DNA of 64,000 bases from DUOA01 sp012839095. GTDB taxonomy: Bacteria; Bacillota; Clostridia; Caldicoprobacterales; DTU083. Both the position numbers and the translations under genes were made by a program. The stretch is taken from assembly GCA_050951505.1 (NCBI GenBank), contig JBMNJE010000013.1, positions 62,001 to 126,000 of the forward strand, read 5' to 3'. This document shows, one piece after another, positions 44,809 to 54,443 of this stretch. The notes beneath the pieces are model-generated. The model worked only from the letters and a program-made list of their open reading frames with translations, made no database searches and was not told where the DNA came from. The stretch's first letter is position 1. Each line of letters begins with the position of its first letter.

Positions 44809-44819
44809 TGCCCGCTCCT

Positions 44820-47249
44820 TTACTTGCTGAACACCAGTTTCCCGTCTTTTATATCCACCTTTACCTTGTCACCGTAGTGTATCCGCCCTGCCAGTATTTC
44901 CTCTGACAGATTGTCTTCAATCATGCGCTGGATGACACGGCGGAGGGGTCTGGCCCCATAGGTCACATCAAAGCCTTCCTGGGTCATGTATTCCTGGGCA
45001 GCTTCTGAAACCTCCAGGTAAATATCCTGCCTTGCCAGCCGTTTGGCCACATTGTCCAGCATAAGGCGGACAATTTTCTTCAGATCCTCTTCATCCAGTG
45101 CATGGAATACGATGATTTCATCAATCCGGTTCAGGAATTCCGGCCGGAAAGTCTTTTTCAGCTCTTCGAGGATATTTTCCTTCATTTTTTCATATTCGCT
45201 GGCTGACTGATCATCAGATGCGGTAAATCCTATGGTTTTCTGTTTTCTTATGGTATGGGCTCCCACGTTTGAAGTCATTACGACTACTGTATTGCGCATG
45301 TCAACGGTTCTTCCCTTGCCGTCCGTCAGGCGCCCGTCTTCAAGTATCTGCAGCAGAATATTAAATACATCGGGATGAGCCTTTTCTATCTCGTCCATCA
45401 ATATTACCGAATAGGGCTTTCTCCTGACCTGCTCCGTCAGCTGCCCGCCTTCTTCATAACCCACATAACCCGGAGGTGAGCCAATCAGCTTGGATACCGT
45501 ATGTCGTTCCATGTACTCGGACATATCAACACGAATCATGGCCTCCTCATCACCAAACAGGGCTTCTGCAAGCGCTCTGCACAGCTCAGTCTTTCCGACA
45601 CCGGTAGGACCCAGGAAAATGAAGGAGCCGACCGGCCTTTTGGGATCCTTAAGCCCTGCCCGGGCACGGCGTATGGCTCTGGAAACCGCTTTTACCGCTT
45701 CTTCCTGGCCGATTACCCTGCTGTGCAGTATTTTTTCCATATTTAAGAGCCGCTCTGCCTCACTTTCAGTCAGCTTGGTTAGAGGAATGCCGGTCCAGCT
45801 GGCAACAATATAAGCAATTTCCTCTTCGCCCACTGTCTCGGTATTGGCAGTTGACTGCCTGTTCCAACTGGACTTTCTCTCTTCTATCTCTGCTTTGATT
45901 TTCTGCTCTTCATCCCTTATCTTGGCAGCCTTTTCATAATTCTGATTCATGACTGCCTCTTCCTTTTCCTTAATCAGATCCTCCAGCCTGTCCTCCAGTT
46001 CCTTGAGATCGGGAGGAGTGGTAAAGGACTGCAGGCGGACCCTTGATGCCGCTTCATCGATCAAATCAATTGCCTTATCGGGTAAATAGCGATCGGTGAT
46101 ATAGCGATCAGACAGGTCTACCGCCGCCTTAAGGGCTTCATCTGTAATGCGTACCTTATGATGGGCTTCGTATTTATCCCTCAGGCCGAAGAGAATCTGC
46201 ACGGCTTCTTCCCTGGTGGGCTCTCCTACCGTTACCGGCTGGAATCTGCGTTCCAGGGCAGGATCCTTCTCCACATGCTTTCTGTACTCATCAAGGGTGG
46301 TGGCCCCTATAGCCTGTATTTCGCCCCTGGCCAGTGCAGGCTTCAGTATGTTGGATGCATCAATGGCACCCTCTGCAGCACCTGCCCCGATTATGGTATG
46401 CATCTCATCAATAAAGAGAATGATATTGCCGGCCTTTCTGATTTCCTCCATTATTGTCTTAAGACGCTCCTCGAATTCCCCCCTGTATTTTGTTCCGGCA
46501 ACCATGCCGCCCAGGTCCAGGGTTACAACTCTCTTACCCTTAAGCAGCTCCGGTATGTTACCTTCCTGGATCTTCTGGGCCAGGCCTTCGGCCACCGCTG
46601 TCTTCCCGACTCCGGCTTCACCGACCAGCACCGGGTTGTTTTTGGTACGGCGGCTTAAAATCTGGATAACCCGCTCAATCTCCTTTTCCCTGCCGATTAC
46701 CGGATCCAGCTTGCCTTCCGAGGCCATATAGGTCAGATCCCTGCCGAACTGATCCAGGGTTGGAGTTTCGGATTTTTGTCTGCCGGCAGGCTGATGGGTT
46801 TCCACCCCTTCCTCCTTCAGCATTTTTATAATCTGATCCCGGGCATACTGCATGTCTACACCGGCATCCTTTAAAATGCGGGATGCGACTCCTTCCCCTT
46901 CTCTGATCAGGGACAACAGCAGATGTTCTGTTCCCACATAATTATGCCCCAAGTTTCTTGCCTCATAAAAGCTGAGCTCCATAACCCGTTTAGTCCTTGG
47001 GGTATATCCGAATCCTTCAGTAAAGTTGAAGCTTCCCTTTCCGACAAGGTCTTCCACCTGCTGCCGCACCTTGCTTAAATCAATTCCCAGACTCTTCAGA
47101 ACCTGAGCTGCTGCCCCCTCTCCTTCCCTCAGGAGACCCAGGAGCAGATGCTCCGTTCCCACGTAATTATGGCCCAGACTCCGGGCTTCCTCCTGTGCGT
47201 ATATCAATGCCCTCTGGGCCCGTTCTGTAAATCTTCCGAAAAATGCCAT
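44820..47249 (-). CDS. clpC: ATP-dependent Clp protease ATPase subunit ClpC
   Basis: About 809 residues from ATG 47249 (AAAGGAGG, six bases upstream); 18 bases further up another ATG is weaker. Two N-terminal Clp repeats ('RAQRALIYAQEEARSLGHNYVGTEHL' region and its copy), ATPase D1 with GEAGVGKT, a UVR-containing middle domain ('YEKAAKIRDEEQ'), and ATPase D2 with GPTGVGKT. It unfolds substrates, including arginine-phosphorylated proteins marked by McsB, for ClpP. Part of the CtsR-controlled heat-shock operon. Confidence 0.96.
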   Translation of the reverse strand: MAFFGRFTERAQRALIYAQEEARSLGHNYVGTEHLLLGLLREGEGAAAQVLKSLGIDLSKVRQQVEDLVGKGSFNFTEGFGYTPRTKRVMELSFYEARNLGHNYVGTEHLLLSLIREGEGVASRILKDAGVDMQYARDQIIKMLKEEGVETHQPAGRQKSETPTLDQFGRDLTYMASEGKLDPVIGREKEIERVIQILSRRTKNNPVLVGEAGVGKTAVAEGLAQKIQEGNIPELLKGKRVVTLDLGGMVAGTKYRGEFEERLKTIMEEIRKAGNIILFIDEMHTIIGAGAAEGAIDASNILKPALARGEIQAIGATTLDEYRKHVEKDPALERRFQPVTVGEPTREEAVQILFGLRDKYEAHHKVRITDEALKAAVDLSDRYITDRYLPDKAIDLIDEAASRVRLQSFTTPPDLKELEDRLEDLIKEKEEAVMNQNYEKAAKIRDEEQKIKAEIEERKSSWNRQSTANTETVGEEEIAYIVASWTGIPLTKLTESEAERLLNMEKILHSRVIGQEEAVKAVSRAIRRARAGLKDPKRPVGSFIFLGPTGVGKTELCRALAEALFGDEEAMIRVDMSEYMERHTVSKLIGSPPGYVGYEEGGQLTEQVRRKPYSVILMDEIEKAHPDVFNILLQILEDGRLTDGKGRTVDMRNTVVVMTSNVGAHTIRKQKTIGFTASDDQSASEYEKMKENILEELKKTFRPEFLNRIDEIIVFHALDEEDLKKIVRLMLDNVAKRLARQDIYLEVSEAAQEYMTQEGFDVTYGARPLRRVIQRMIEDNLSEEILAGRIHYGDKVKVDIKDGKLVFSK

Positions 47250-47308
47250 ATGCAGCCTCCTTTGCATACTTCTTTATTACTTTATCACTTTTTTCTTGTT
47301 TCTTTTTT

Positions 47309-48355
47309 CTATATATTTTTTTCTTTACTTTTTTCCAGTTCTTCAATCGCTTTCCGTATTACATCCGCCCTGGCAGCATCCAACTCCGTACCCTCCATGA
47401 TCCTTCCTGTCTTCCTCATCACTCCGGCCGGCTGGCCTGCCGTCATAAGGCCGTCCACATCTTCCAGGCTGAAACCCGGAATCAGGCCCAGGCTGACTCC
47501 CATGCGCATCTGGGAGATATATGCCATAAACTCCTTGAGCTCCAATACCCTGGCGTTTCTCAGTATTCCGAATGCTCTCCAGACTGCATCATCAAACTGT
47601 ATACCGCCGGTCTTGCGTACAGCCTTTCTTGCAATTCGTTCCTTCTCCATGATCTGCCTGCAGGCAATGATCATGTTGCTTATTATATCTTCTTCAGAGG
47701 GACCCAGGGTAATCTGGTTGGAAATCTGATAAATGTTTCCCAGGGCCTCGCTGCCTTCCCCATATATACCCCTGGCGGTCAGACCAATCTTGGATATGGT
47801 CTGCAGGATGAGGTTCATCTGCTTGTTTATGGTCAGGGCAGGCAAATGCATCATGACCGATGCCCGCATTCCGGTTCCCACGTTGGTCGGGCAGCAGGTT
47901 AAATAGCCCAGCTGTTCATGATAGGCATATTCCACCTTCTGCTCTATAATGTCATCCACCTTATTCATCTGCTCCCAGGCAGGATTGAGCTGAAAGCCCG
48001 GAAGTATGCAGTGCATACGGATGTGATCCTCTTCGTTTATCATCACCGTAATTTTTTCTCTTGAATCCATTATTAAGGCGGACTGCTCGTACCGCTTCAT
48101 CAGATCCTGGCTGGCCAGATGTTTTTCCACCAGTATCTGTCTTTCTATTGCCGGCACATCCCGCATGTACATAAAGTCAAAGCGGGAACCTGATTTCAGA
48201 TCCGGCAGACAGCTTCTGACCTTTTCGGCAACCTGGACTGCATGCTGCGGCTGCATGATGGAGGGAAAGGGTATATCTGCAATATTCCTGGCTATCCGGA
48301 CCCTGCTGGACATCACTACATCGCGATCAGGGCCGGTTTCATTAATCCAGCTCAT
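47309..48355 (-). CDS. mcsB: Protein arginine kinase McsB
   Basis: 348 residues, phosphagen-kinase fold. 'VVMSSRVRIARN' and 'INEEDHIRMH' are nucleotide and catalytic motifs; 'CPTNVGTGMRASVMMHLP' is the conserved active-site loop. The C-terminal 'RAD' region fits the arginine-phosphate binding site. It phosphorylates arginines on CtsR and misfolded proteins, targeting them to ClpCP. It overlaps mcsA by four bases (ATGA), so their products are made together. Confidence 0.95.
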   Translation of the reverse strand: MSWINETGPDRDVVMSSRVRIARNIADIPFPSIMQPQHAVQVAEKVRSCLPDLKSGSRFDFMYMRDVPAIERQILVEKHLASQDLMKRYEQSALIMDSREKITVMINEEDHIRMHCILPGFQLNPAWEQMNKVDDIIEQKVEYAYHEQLGYLTCCPTNVGTGMRASVMMHLPALTINKQMNLILQTISKIGLTARGIYGEGSEALGNIYQISNQITLGPSEEDIISNMIIACRQIMEKERIARKAVRKTGGIQFDDAVWRAFGILRNARVLELKEFMAYISQMRMGVSLGLIPGFSLEDVDGLMTAGQPAGVMRKTGRIMEGTELDAARADVIRKAIEELEKSKEKNI

Positions 48356-48873
48356 CTTTTCCCTCCCCCTTCTGAATCCAAAGCCTGTTCCAGGGCTTTA
48401 ATCTTGTCTCTGAGCTCAGCTGCTCTTTCATAAGCCTCCAGTTCAACCGCCCTTTTCAGCTCCGTTTTCCACCGGGCCAGCTGCTTCTTTCTAAGGAGAT
48501 GTGAACCGGCCTGTCTGGGAACCTTTCCTGCATGCTGACTGCTGCCCTGAATCCGGCGCAGAACCGGACCCAGTTCTCTGCCAAAGTACTCATAGCACTT
48601 CTGACAGCCCAGACGCCCCATTTTTTTAAACTGACTGTATTCCATTCCGCAGGCTGCACACTTAGCCAGCGCAGCTTTTTCAGGAGCCGGCTGGGAATGG
48701 CTGAAATCCATAAGGCCGGCAATCAAATCATTGACGGAAAAGGACGGTATCTGTATGAAATCATCGCGTTGCCGGGCACAGTACTCGCACAGATGCATTT
48801 CCGTTTTTCGGTTATTGATAATTTTTGTCACATGTACAGTCGCTTCTCTCTCCTTGCATTCCTGGCACAGCAT
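48352..48873 (-). CDS. mcsA: McsA, zinc-finger activator of McsB
   Basis: 173 residues with four CxxC pairs (CQEC, CEYC, CAAC, CQKC), giving two zinc sites, and a C-terminal UVR motif ('VELEAYERAAELRDKIKALE'). It stimulates McsB and helps release CtsR under stress. ATG 48873 follows GGGAGGTG. Fifty bases after ctsR. Confidence 0.94.
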   Translation of the reverse strand: MLCQECKEREATVHVTKIINNRKTEMHLCEYCARQRDDFIQIPSFSVNDLIAGLMDFSHSQPAPEKAALAKCAACGMEYSQFKKMGRLGCQKCYEYFGRELGPVLRRIQGSSQHAGKVPRQAGSHLLRKKQLARWKTELKRAVELEAYERAAELRDKIKALEQALDSEGGGKR

Positions 48874-48924
48874 GATCTACACCTCCCTGTTATAAATACC
48901 CGCAGACAGTTTTTTTATCACATC

Positions 48925-49392
48925 TTATTTGCCCTGCCAAGCCATAACAGCAGTAATCATGGACTTCAAAATGTTTGCCCTTATGGTATCCTTAAGTGTT
49001 GACGGAATGCCGATGGCCTTATCGGTAATTGCCGACTTGATCAGGCCGGCGCTTTTGGGCGCTATATAATTCTGCTCCAGCAGCCTTTGTACAATATGCA
49101 GGGCATCATGTTCGGTTATTCTTGAACCTATGCCTTCTGAAACCAGATAATGCAGAAAATTATTCTTGTCCACGTCCAGGCATACAATGCGGATATAACC
49201 GCCGCCGCCCCTTCTGCTCTCTATATAATATCCATGGCTTACAGAAAAGCGGGTTGCAAGAACGTAATTGATCTGGGAAGGTGCACACTCGAAATAATCT
49301 GCCAGTTCATTTCGCTGCAGCTCCAGCTCACCCTCGCTTTCTTCAAGAAGCGATTTTATGAATTTCTCAATGACATCACTAAGTCGTGCCAA
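48925..49392 (-). CDS. ctsR: Heat-shock transcriptional repressor CtsR
   Basis: 155 residues. N-terminal winged helix-turn-helix ('LSDVIEKFIKSLLEE', 'QINYVLATRFSVSHGYYIESRRGGGGYIRI') including the glycine-rich wing with the RRGGGGYI motif known in CtsR. The start is TTG at 49392 behind AAGGAAG. It represses its own operon through the CtsR box just upstream; heat inactivates it. Confidence 0.95.
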   Translation of the reverse strand: MARLSDVIEKFIKSLLEESEGELELQRNELADYFECAPSQINYVLATRFSVSHGYYIESRRGGGGYIRIVCLDVDKNNFLHYLVSEGIGSRITEHDALHIVQRLLEQNYIAPKSAGLIKSAITDKAIGIPSTLKDTIRANILKSMITAVMAWQGK

Positions 49393-49413
49393 TTCATCAC
49401 TTCCTTGCTCTGT

Positions 49414-49430
49414 TTTGACTTTCTTTGACC
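49414..49430 (-). promoter_or_regulatory. CtsR operator
   Basis: On the minus strand GGTCAAA-GAA-AGTCAAA matches the CtsR consensus (a direct heptad repeat with a 3-base spacer) exactly. It lies just downstream of the start of transcription, between promoter and ctsR. Confidence 0.92.
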
Positions 49431-49439
49431 TTCATTATT

Positions 49440-49467
49440 ATTATACCCCATATTCAATAATTTGCAA
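49440..49467 (-). promoter_or_regulatory. Sigma-A promoter of the ctsR operon
   Basis: TTGCAA (49467-49462), 16-base spacer, TATAAT (49445-49440), directly followed by the CtsR box. Confidence 0.8.
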
Positions 49468-49529
49468 TGCTTTTTTCAAAAATAAGCATATATCCGGCAA
49501 AAAATTTTCCATCATAATTTTCGCATAAA

Positions 49530-49553
49530 AAAAAGACATATAGATGTCTTTTT
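49530..49553 (-). terminator. Terminator of recX
   Basis: On the minus strand AAAAAGACAT-CTAT-ATGTCTTTTT and further T residues, five bases past the recX stop. Confidence 0.85.
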
Positions 49554-49557
49554 CCTC

Positions 49558-50217
49558 TTAATCCGGGAGGAGATGATCTTCAGAAGCATCCTCCGAATCG
49601 GCCAGCTTTCGCAGCACCCGGCTTATTAGCTCCCATTCGAATCCCCTTCGCTGCAGGGTTTGGGATGTCTTGGCCATCCGCTCCCGCAGGGGAAGACTTC
49701 TGTGTCTTTCAAAGGCCTTCTCTGCCAGTTTCATGGCCTGTCTAAACTCGTCTTCGGCTGTCAGGTTATCAAGTGCCTGGTCCAGTATGTCCTGGGAGAT
49801 TCCCTTGCTCCTAAGCTCATATGCTATTTTTCTGCGGCCTGCAGGCTTTCCCGTTTTCCTGCTCTGAACCCAGTCCAAAGCATACTTCTCATCATTTAAA
49901 AAGCCATACTCCTCCATCTTTCGGACCGCTTCCTCCGCCGCCTCTGCCTCAAAGCCTTTTCGTGAGAGGTAATCAAGCAATTGCTTTCTGGTCCTGGTCC
50001 GCCAGGTAAGGTAATACATTGCCGATTCGACGGCAGATTTGCTGTTTCCCTCCCGGATCCAGGCTTTCAGCTGTTCATCATCAACTGTCATACCCGTGCT
50101 TATGCGGTGTTTCGCTATAACTTCCCGGTGAAGAGAGAGGGAGCTGCCGTCATCCAATGTAAGCGTAAACTGATTTTTCTGCCTGGGCTGCCTTTCAATA
50201 CTGACAATGGTGTACAT
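49558..50217 (-). CDS. recX: Regulatory protein RecX
   Basis: 219 residues of tandem three-helix repeats; 'YYLTWRTRTRKQLLDYLSRKGF', 'MEEYGFLNDEKYALDWVQSR' and 'GISQDILDQALDNL' are characteristic of RecX. It binds RecA filaments and limits recombination. Length is usual for Bacillota. Between ftsH and its terminator; separate from the ctsR operon. Confidence 0.9.
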   Translation of the reverse strand: MYTIVSIERQPRQKNQFTLTLDDGSSLSLHREVIAKHRISTGMTVDDEQLKAWIREGNSKSAVESAMYYLTWRTRTRKQLLDYLSRKGFEAEAAEEAVRKMEEYGFLNDEKYALDWVQSRKTGKPAGRRKIAYELRSKGISQDILDQALDNLTAEDEFRQAMKLAEKAFERHRSLPLRERMAKTSQTLQRRGFEWELISRVLRKLADSEDASEDHLLPD

Positions 50218-50276
50218 GCCTCTGCTCCTTTGTAAACAGCAGGATAAAGCAAGCGGCTAGGTGCCGCAAATAACAG

Positions 50277-50298
50277 GGCGGCGTCCTTTGACGCCGCC
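50277..50298 (-). terminator. GC-rich hairpin after ftsH
   Basis: GGCGGCGTC (50277-50285) pairs exactly with GACGCCGCC (50290-50298), four bases past the ftsH stop. The T tail is poor, so termination may be partial and recX may share the ftsH transcript. Confidence 0.55.
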
Positions 50299-50302
50299 TT
50301 CA

Positions 50303-52165
50303 TCAGCTTGCTGCAAATAGTTCCTCGAATTCATCAGACTCCAGTTTTTCCTTCTCAAGCAGGGCTTCTGCAATCTTGTGCAGCTTGTTGATGTTTTCCT
50401 GCAAAAGCCGGGTTGCCCTTTCGTAGCCTTCTTCGACAATTTTCTTGACTTCGGCATCAATGAGGGCTGCTACATCTTCACTGTAGACCCGGGTATGACC
50501 ATAGTCCCTGCCCAGGAAGACCTCTTCCTGGCTGTTGTAGGTGATGGGCCCCAAATCGCTGCTCATGCCGTACTCGGTGACCATCTTTCTGGCAATCTGA
50601 GTGGCCCTTTGCAGGTCGTTGGAGGCTCCTGTGCTGATGTCCTGCAGGACCAGATGCTCTGCTACCCGTCCGCCCAGCAGCATGGTAATCTCATCCTCAA
50701 GCTCGGTGCGGGAAATATAGTTCTTATCCTCTTTGGGCAGGGTCAGAGTATATCCGCCGGCCTGCCCCCTGGGTACAATGGATACCTGGTGGACAGGATC
50801 TGCATTGGGAAGCAGTTTGGCAACTACAGCGTGACCGGCTTCATGGTAGGCAACCAGCCTCTTATCCTTTTCGGTGACAATCCGGCTTTTTTTCTCCGGA
50901 CCGGCCAGGACCCTGGTAATGGCTTCTTCTATCTCCATCATGCCGATCTCCTTGGCATCCTTCCGGGCTGCCAGGATAGCCGCTTCATTCATCATATTTT
51001 CAATATCTGCACCGGTAAATCCCGGTGTTCGCTTGGCCAGTACCTTAAGATCCACTTCCCTGCTTAATGGCTTGCCTCTGGAATGAACCTTTATGATCTC
51101 CTCACGGCCTTTAACATCCGGTACTCCTACTACAACCCTCCGGTCAAATCTGCCCGGTCTGAGCAGGGCCGGATCCAGTATATCAGGTCTGTTGGTGGCT
51201 GCCAGAATAATAATGCCTTCATTAACGGCAAAACCATCCATCTCAACCAGCAGCTGGTTCAGGGTCTGTTCCCGTTCATCATGGCCGCCGCCCATGCCTG
51301 CACCCCTGTGCCGGCCGACTGCGTCTATTTCATCTATAAACACGATGCAGGGTGCACTTTTCTTGGCCTGATCGAATAAATCCCGTACACGGGATGCACC
51401 TACGCCTACAAACATTTCTACAAAATCCGAGCCGCTGATTGTAAAGAAGGGTACATCAGCTTCTCCTGCCACGGCCTTGGCCAGCAAGGTCTTGCCTGTT
51501 CCCGGCGGGCCGACCAGGAGTACTCCCTTGGGAATCCGTGCACCCAGCTCGATAAACTTTCTGGGATTCTTTAAAAATTCAACTATTTCCTTAAGTTCAT
51601 CCTTTTCTTCTTCTGCACCTGCAACATTGTCAAAGGTTACACGCTTCTTGTCATCCTGATGAAGCCTGGCCCGGCTCTTGCCAAAGGACATTACCTTATT
51701 GCCGCCGCCCTGGGCCTGCTGCATAAAAATAAACCAGAATACTGCAAATACAGCAATCATCAGAACAAATGGCAATAAGCTGAGCCACCATGGTGTTTCG
51801 GGAACGGGCTGCGGATCCCATTCGAAACTAAACTGATCCGAAGTAATTTCCTCCGGTGTTGTCTGCAGGCGCTCAGCCTCTATAGTTCGGACATCTCTCT
51901 CAAAAATCGTACTGTGAGGGGCATAGGATTCAAAATCATATTTCTGAGGAAAGCTTTCAACCGGTATAGAGGAACCCTTCCGTAATCCAACTATTACGCG
52001 ATCTGTGCTCATCAGATGGGTAATTTTGCCTTCCCGAATCTCCTGCAGCAATTTGGGGTACGGCAAGCGCTCATGCATGCTGCCCAAGTCGGACATGGCA
52101 ACAACGAGAATTATAATGATAAAAAGCACTAAATAAAAACCCGGGCCTCTTAAAAATCTCCTCAA
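50303..52165 (-). CDS. ftsH: ATP-dependent zinc metalloprotease FtsH
   Basis: About 620 residues. TTG 52165 is preferred: AAGGAGG lies seven bases upstream, while ATG 52183 has no site. Two N-terminal membrane helices ('GFYLVLFIIIILVVAM', 'WLSLLPFVLMIAVFAVFWFI') flank an extracytoplasmic loop. The AAA domain has Walker A GPPGTGKT, Walker B CIVFIDEID and the second region of homology. The zinc protease site is HEAGH. It degrades membrane and regulatory proteins. Downstream of hpt and tilS as in other Bacillota, with its own promoter. Confidence 0.96.
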   Translation of the reverse strand: MRRFLRGPGFYLVLFIIIILVVAMSDLGSMHERLPYPKLLQEIREGKITHLMSTDRVIVGLRKGSSIPVESFPQKYDFESYAPHSTIFERDVRTIEAERLQTTPEEITSDQFSFEWDPQPVPETPWWLSLLPFVLMIAVFAVFWFIFMQQAQGGGNKVMSFGKSRARLHQDDKKRVTFDNVAGAEEEKDELKEIVEFLKNPRKFIELGARIPKGVLLVGPPGTGKTLLAKAVAGEADVPFFTISGSDFVEMFVGVGASRVRDLFDQAKKSAPCIVFIDEIDAVGRHRGAGMGGGHDEREQTLNQLLVEMDGFAVNEGIIILAATNRPDILDPALLRPGRFDRRVVVGVPDVKGREEIIKVHSRGKPLSREVDLKVLAKRTPGFTGADIENMMNEAAILAARKDAKEIGMMEIEEAITRVLAGPEKKSRIVTEKDKRLVAYHEAGHAVVAKLLPNADPVHQVSIVPRGQAGGYTLTLPKEDKNYISRTELEDEITMLLGGRVAEHLVLQDISTGASNDLQRATQIARKMVTEYGMSSDLGPITYNSQEEVFLGRDYGHTRVYSEDVAALIDAEVKKIVEEGYERATRLLQENINKLHKIAEALLEKEKLESDEFEELFAAS

Positions 52166-52204
52166 CCTCAGCCCTCCTTCCATATTTGTATACCATATTT
52201 GTTT

Positions 52205-52233
52205 ATTTTAACATAATTGTCTGTTAAAAGCAA
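52205..52233 (-). promoter_or_regulatory. Sigma-A promoter of ftsH
   Basis: TTGCTT (52233-52228), 17-base spacer, TAAAAT (52210-52205) with an upstream TG. Confidence 0.65.
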
Positions 52234-52278
52234 TGAATCAAAAAAATCCAAACACCTCAATTTTTCGACAAATTGCCG

Positions 52279-52815
52279 CTAGCGGTAGGCTTCTTCGGAA
52301 AGAACGCCGATGAAGGGAAGATTTCTGTATTTTTCATCATAATCCAGCCCATAACCGATTACAAACTCGTCAGGAATGATAAAGCCCACATAGTCCACCT
52401 TTACCGGGGTTTTTCTTCTCTCAGGCTTGTCCAGACAGCAGCAGATCTTAAGAGAGGCCGGTTTTCTGGATAAGAGGTTTTTAACCAGATAATCCAGTGT
52501 AAGCCCTGTATCAACTATGTCCTCCACTATAAGGACGTGCCGCCCCTCTATTTCCTCGTCCAAATCCTTCAGAATACGGACCACCCCCGAGGATTTTGTG
52601 GAACTGCCATAGCTGGAAACCGCCATAAAATCGATGGACAGGGGCAGACTGATTGCCTTCACCAGATCTGCTGTAAACATTATGGCACCTTTAAGTATGC
52701 AGATCACAACAAGGTCCTTGCCCTCATAATCCTCTGAAATCTGTTTTCCCAGTTCCTGAACACGATTCATCAGCTTCTTTTCATCAATCAATATTTTTGC
52801 AACCTGATCCAACAT
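52279..52815 (-). CDS. hpt: Hypoxanthine phosphoribosyltransferase
   Basis: 178 residues. The PRPP motif is 'VLIVEDIVDTGLTLDYLV', with 'LVVICILKGAIMFTADLV' and 'VGFIIPDEFVIGYGLDYDEKYRNLPF' also typical. It salvages hypoxanthine and guanine to IMP and GMP. ATG 52815 is six bases from GGAGG; an ATG two codons earlier is too close to the site. Starts within the tilS stop region, as in the conserved tilS-hpt-ftsH cluster. Confidence 0.94.
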   Translation of the reverse strand: MLDQVAKILIDEKKLMNRVQELGKQISEDYEGKDLVVICILKGAIMFTADLVKAISLPLSIDFMAVSSYGSSTKSSGVVRILKDLDEEIEGRHVLIVEDIVDTGLTLDYLVKNLLSRKPASLKICCCLDKPERRKTPVKVDYVGFIIPDEFVIGYGLDYDEKYRNLPFIGVLSEEAYR

Positions 52816-52817
52816 TT

Positions 52818-54230
52818 TCATCCTCCGTCCGCGTGATATTGAAGGCTGATCTTCACTATTCTCCGGGTTCTTTCGGTAATCCGATAATCCTGGCTCATAT
52901 GAAAACCAACCACCCAGATAATATTCTCCCCGTCTGTCAGCAGGGGAATTCGGTTCCGCTGCTCCCGGGGTATCTTCCGGTCAATAAAGTAATCCTTAAG
53001 CTTTTTCCTTCCCTGCATTCCCAAAGGCCTGAAGCGATCTCCGTCACGGCGCTGCCGCAGCCGCAGTTCACCCTTGATTTTCTCTCCGTCTATATAGATA
53101 CACCGGGGAGAAAAAGGCAAACCTTTGTTTTGATCCCACTTTTCGGCTGTAACAGTTAAATTGAGCTCCTCAAGCCGCACCTGTCCCGGAACAGGCAGCA
53201 AGCAGTCAAAGGCTGAAGCAGGCTGCTTATCGTCCGCCTTTCGGAATACCAGGAAATCATAGGAGAGCTCTGCCCAAATTTCCCGCCCGCTCAGGCTGTC
53301 TGCCGGTATAAGAGTGCGGGCGCCTGTGGCAGACCGGGAAGCCAGCCGGATTACCGCCTCTATGTGGCTGCTGCCGACATTGACCAGATTTCCCCGCAGG
53401 TCGGCAACGGCCATGCGCACCAGCCTTCTCTGCAAAGCCGGATGGCAGGCCTTAAACTTCTTTAAATCCATTCTGATCTGCCCCGGCCCGGAAACAGCAT
53501 AAGCCTCATAAAGGGAGCTGCAATGACCGGTCAGAAAATCATCTTCATCCCTCAGAATGCCGGCCATCCTGGTCAGGCTGTCCACAATGTCCGGATTGTA
53601 ATGTTCAGCCAGGACAGGCAGCAGCCGGTTACGAATCCGGTTGCGGGTATAGACCGGATCCGCATTGCTGGCATCCTCCCTGTAGGAAAGCTGATGTTTT
53701 ATAAGATAGTCTTCTATTTCCTGCCTGGAAACATCCAGCAGCGGACGGATGATGATACCGTCCCTGACCGGCCTGATACCGGTCAGGCCCTGCATGCCGC
53801 TGCCGCGAATCACATTGTGCAAAATGGTTTCCGCCTGATCATTTTTGTGATGGGCAGTAGCGATTCTGTCACCATTTACCTTCTCCATCACCTCATGAAA
53901 AAAACCGTACCGGACCATACGGCCTGCTTCCTCTTCCGTCCGGCGCAAGGTATGGGAGAGGGCACGGACATCAGCTGCTTTAAGAAAAAAGGGAATTCCC
54001 CAGCGTTTGCACAATTCTTCCGCAAAGACAGCATCATCCCTGGCAGCCTGCCCTCTCAGGCCGTGATTTACATGAGCAGCAAACAATTCTATATACATGG
54101 TTTCCTGCATACGCTTCAAAATATGCAGCAGGGCAACGGAATCCGCCCCGCCTGACAGGCCCACCACGATCCGCTGTCCGGGCAGAATCATTTTATGTTT
54201 TTCTATGTATTTACTGACCGTTTGCAGCAT
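52818..54230 (-). CDS. tilS: tRNA(Ile)-lysidine synthase TilS
   Basis: 470 residues. The PP-loop ATP pyrophosphatase motif is 'VGLSGGADSVALLHIL'; 'AAHVNHGLRG', 'TAHHKNDQAET' and 'GSGMQGLTGIRP' follow. The C-terminal domains match long-form TilS ('LRLRQRRDGDRFRPLGMQGRKKLKDYFIDRKIP' region). It makes lysidine at C34 of tRNA-Ile(CAU), an essential step. ATG 54230 follows AGGTGG. Confidence 0.95.
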   Translation of the reverse strand: MLQTVSKYIEKHKMILPGQRIVVGLSGGADSVALLHILKRMQETMYIELFAAHVNHGLRGQAARDDAVFAEELCKRWGIPFFLKAADVRALSHTLRRTEEEAGRMVRYGFFHEVMEKVNGDRIATAHHKNDQAETILHNVIRGSGMQGLTGIRPVRDGIIIRPLLDVSRQEIEDYLIKHQLSYREDASNADPVYTRNRIRNRLLPVLAEHYNPDIVDSLTRMAGILRDEDDFLTGHCSSLYEAYAVSGPGQIRMDLKKFKACHPALQRRLVRMAVADLRGNLVNVGSSHIEAVIRLASRSATGARTLIPADSLSGREIWAELSYDFLVFRKADDKQPASAFDCLLPVPGQVRLEELNLTVTAEKWDQNKGLPFSPRCIYIDGEKIKGELRLRQRRDGDRFRPLGMQGRKKLKDYFIDRKIPREQRNRIPLLTDGENIIWVVGFHMSQDYRITERTRRIVKISLQYHADGG

Positions 54231-54338
54231 TCTGCATCCACCTGCTTCATTTTGCAGTGGATCTTTTGATCCCGGAAAAGAATATCTAAATTGTATCCCT
54301 TTTCCCGTTATATTTCAAGGCAAAATACAATAAAGAAA

Positions 54339-54370
54339 GGCCTGCATGACTGTTAGGTCTGATGCAGGCC
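54339..54370 (-). terminator. Terminator of spoIIE
   Basis: GGCCTGCAT (54339-54347) pairs with ATGCAGGCC (54362-54370); on the minus strand TTTCTTT follows. It lies about 75 bases past the spoIIE stop and before tilS. Confidence 0.75.
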
Positions 54371-54443
54371 CTGTTTTTAATCTTACTTCCCATATCAATT
54401 CTTATATCAATAATTTATATGCATCGAAACTGAAAAGGCAGGC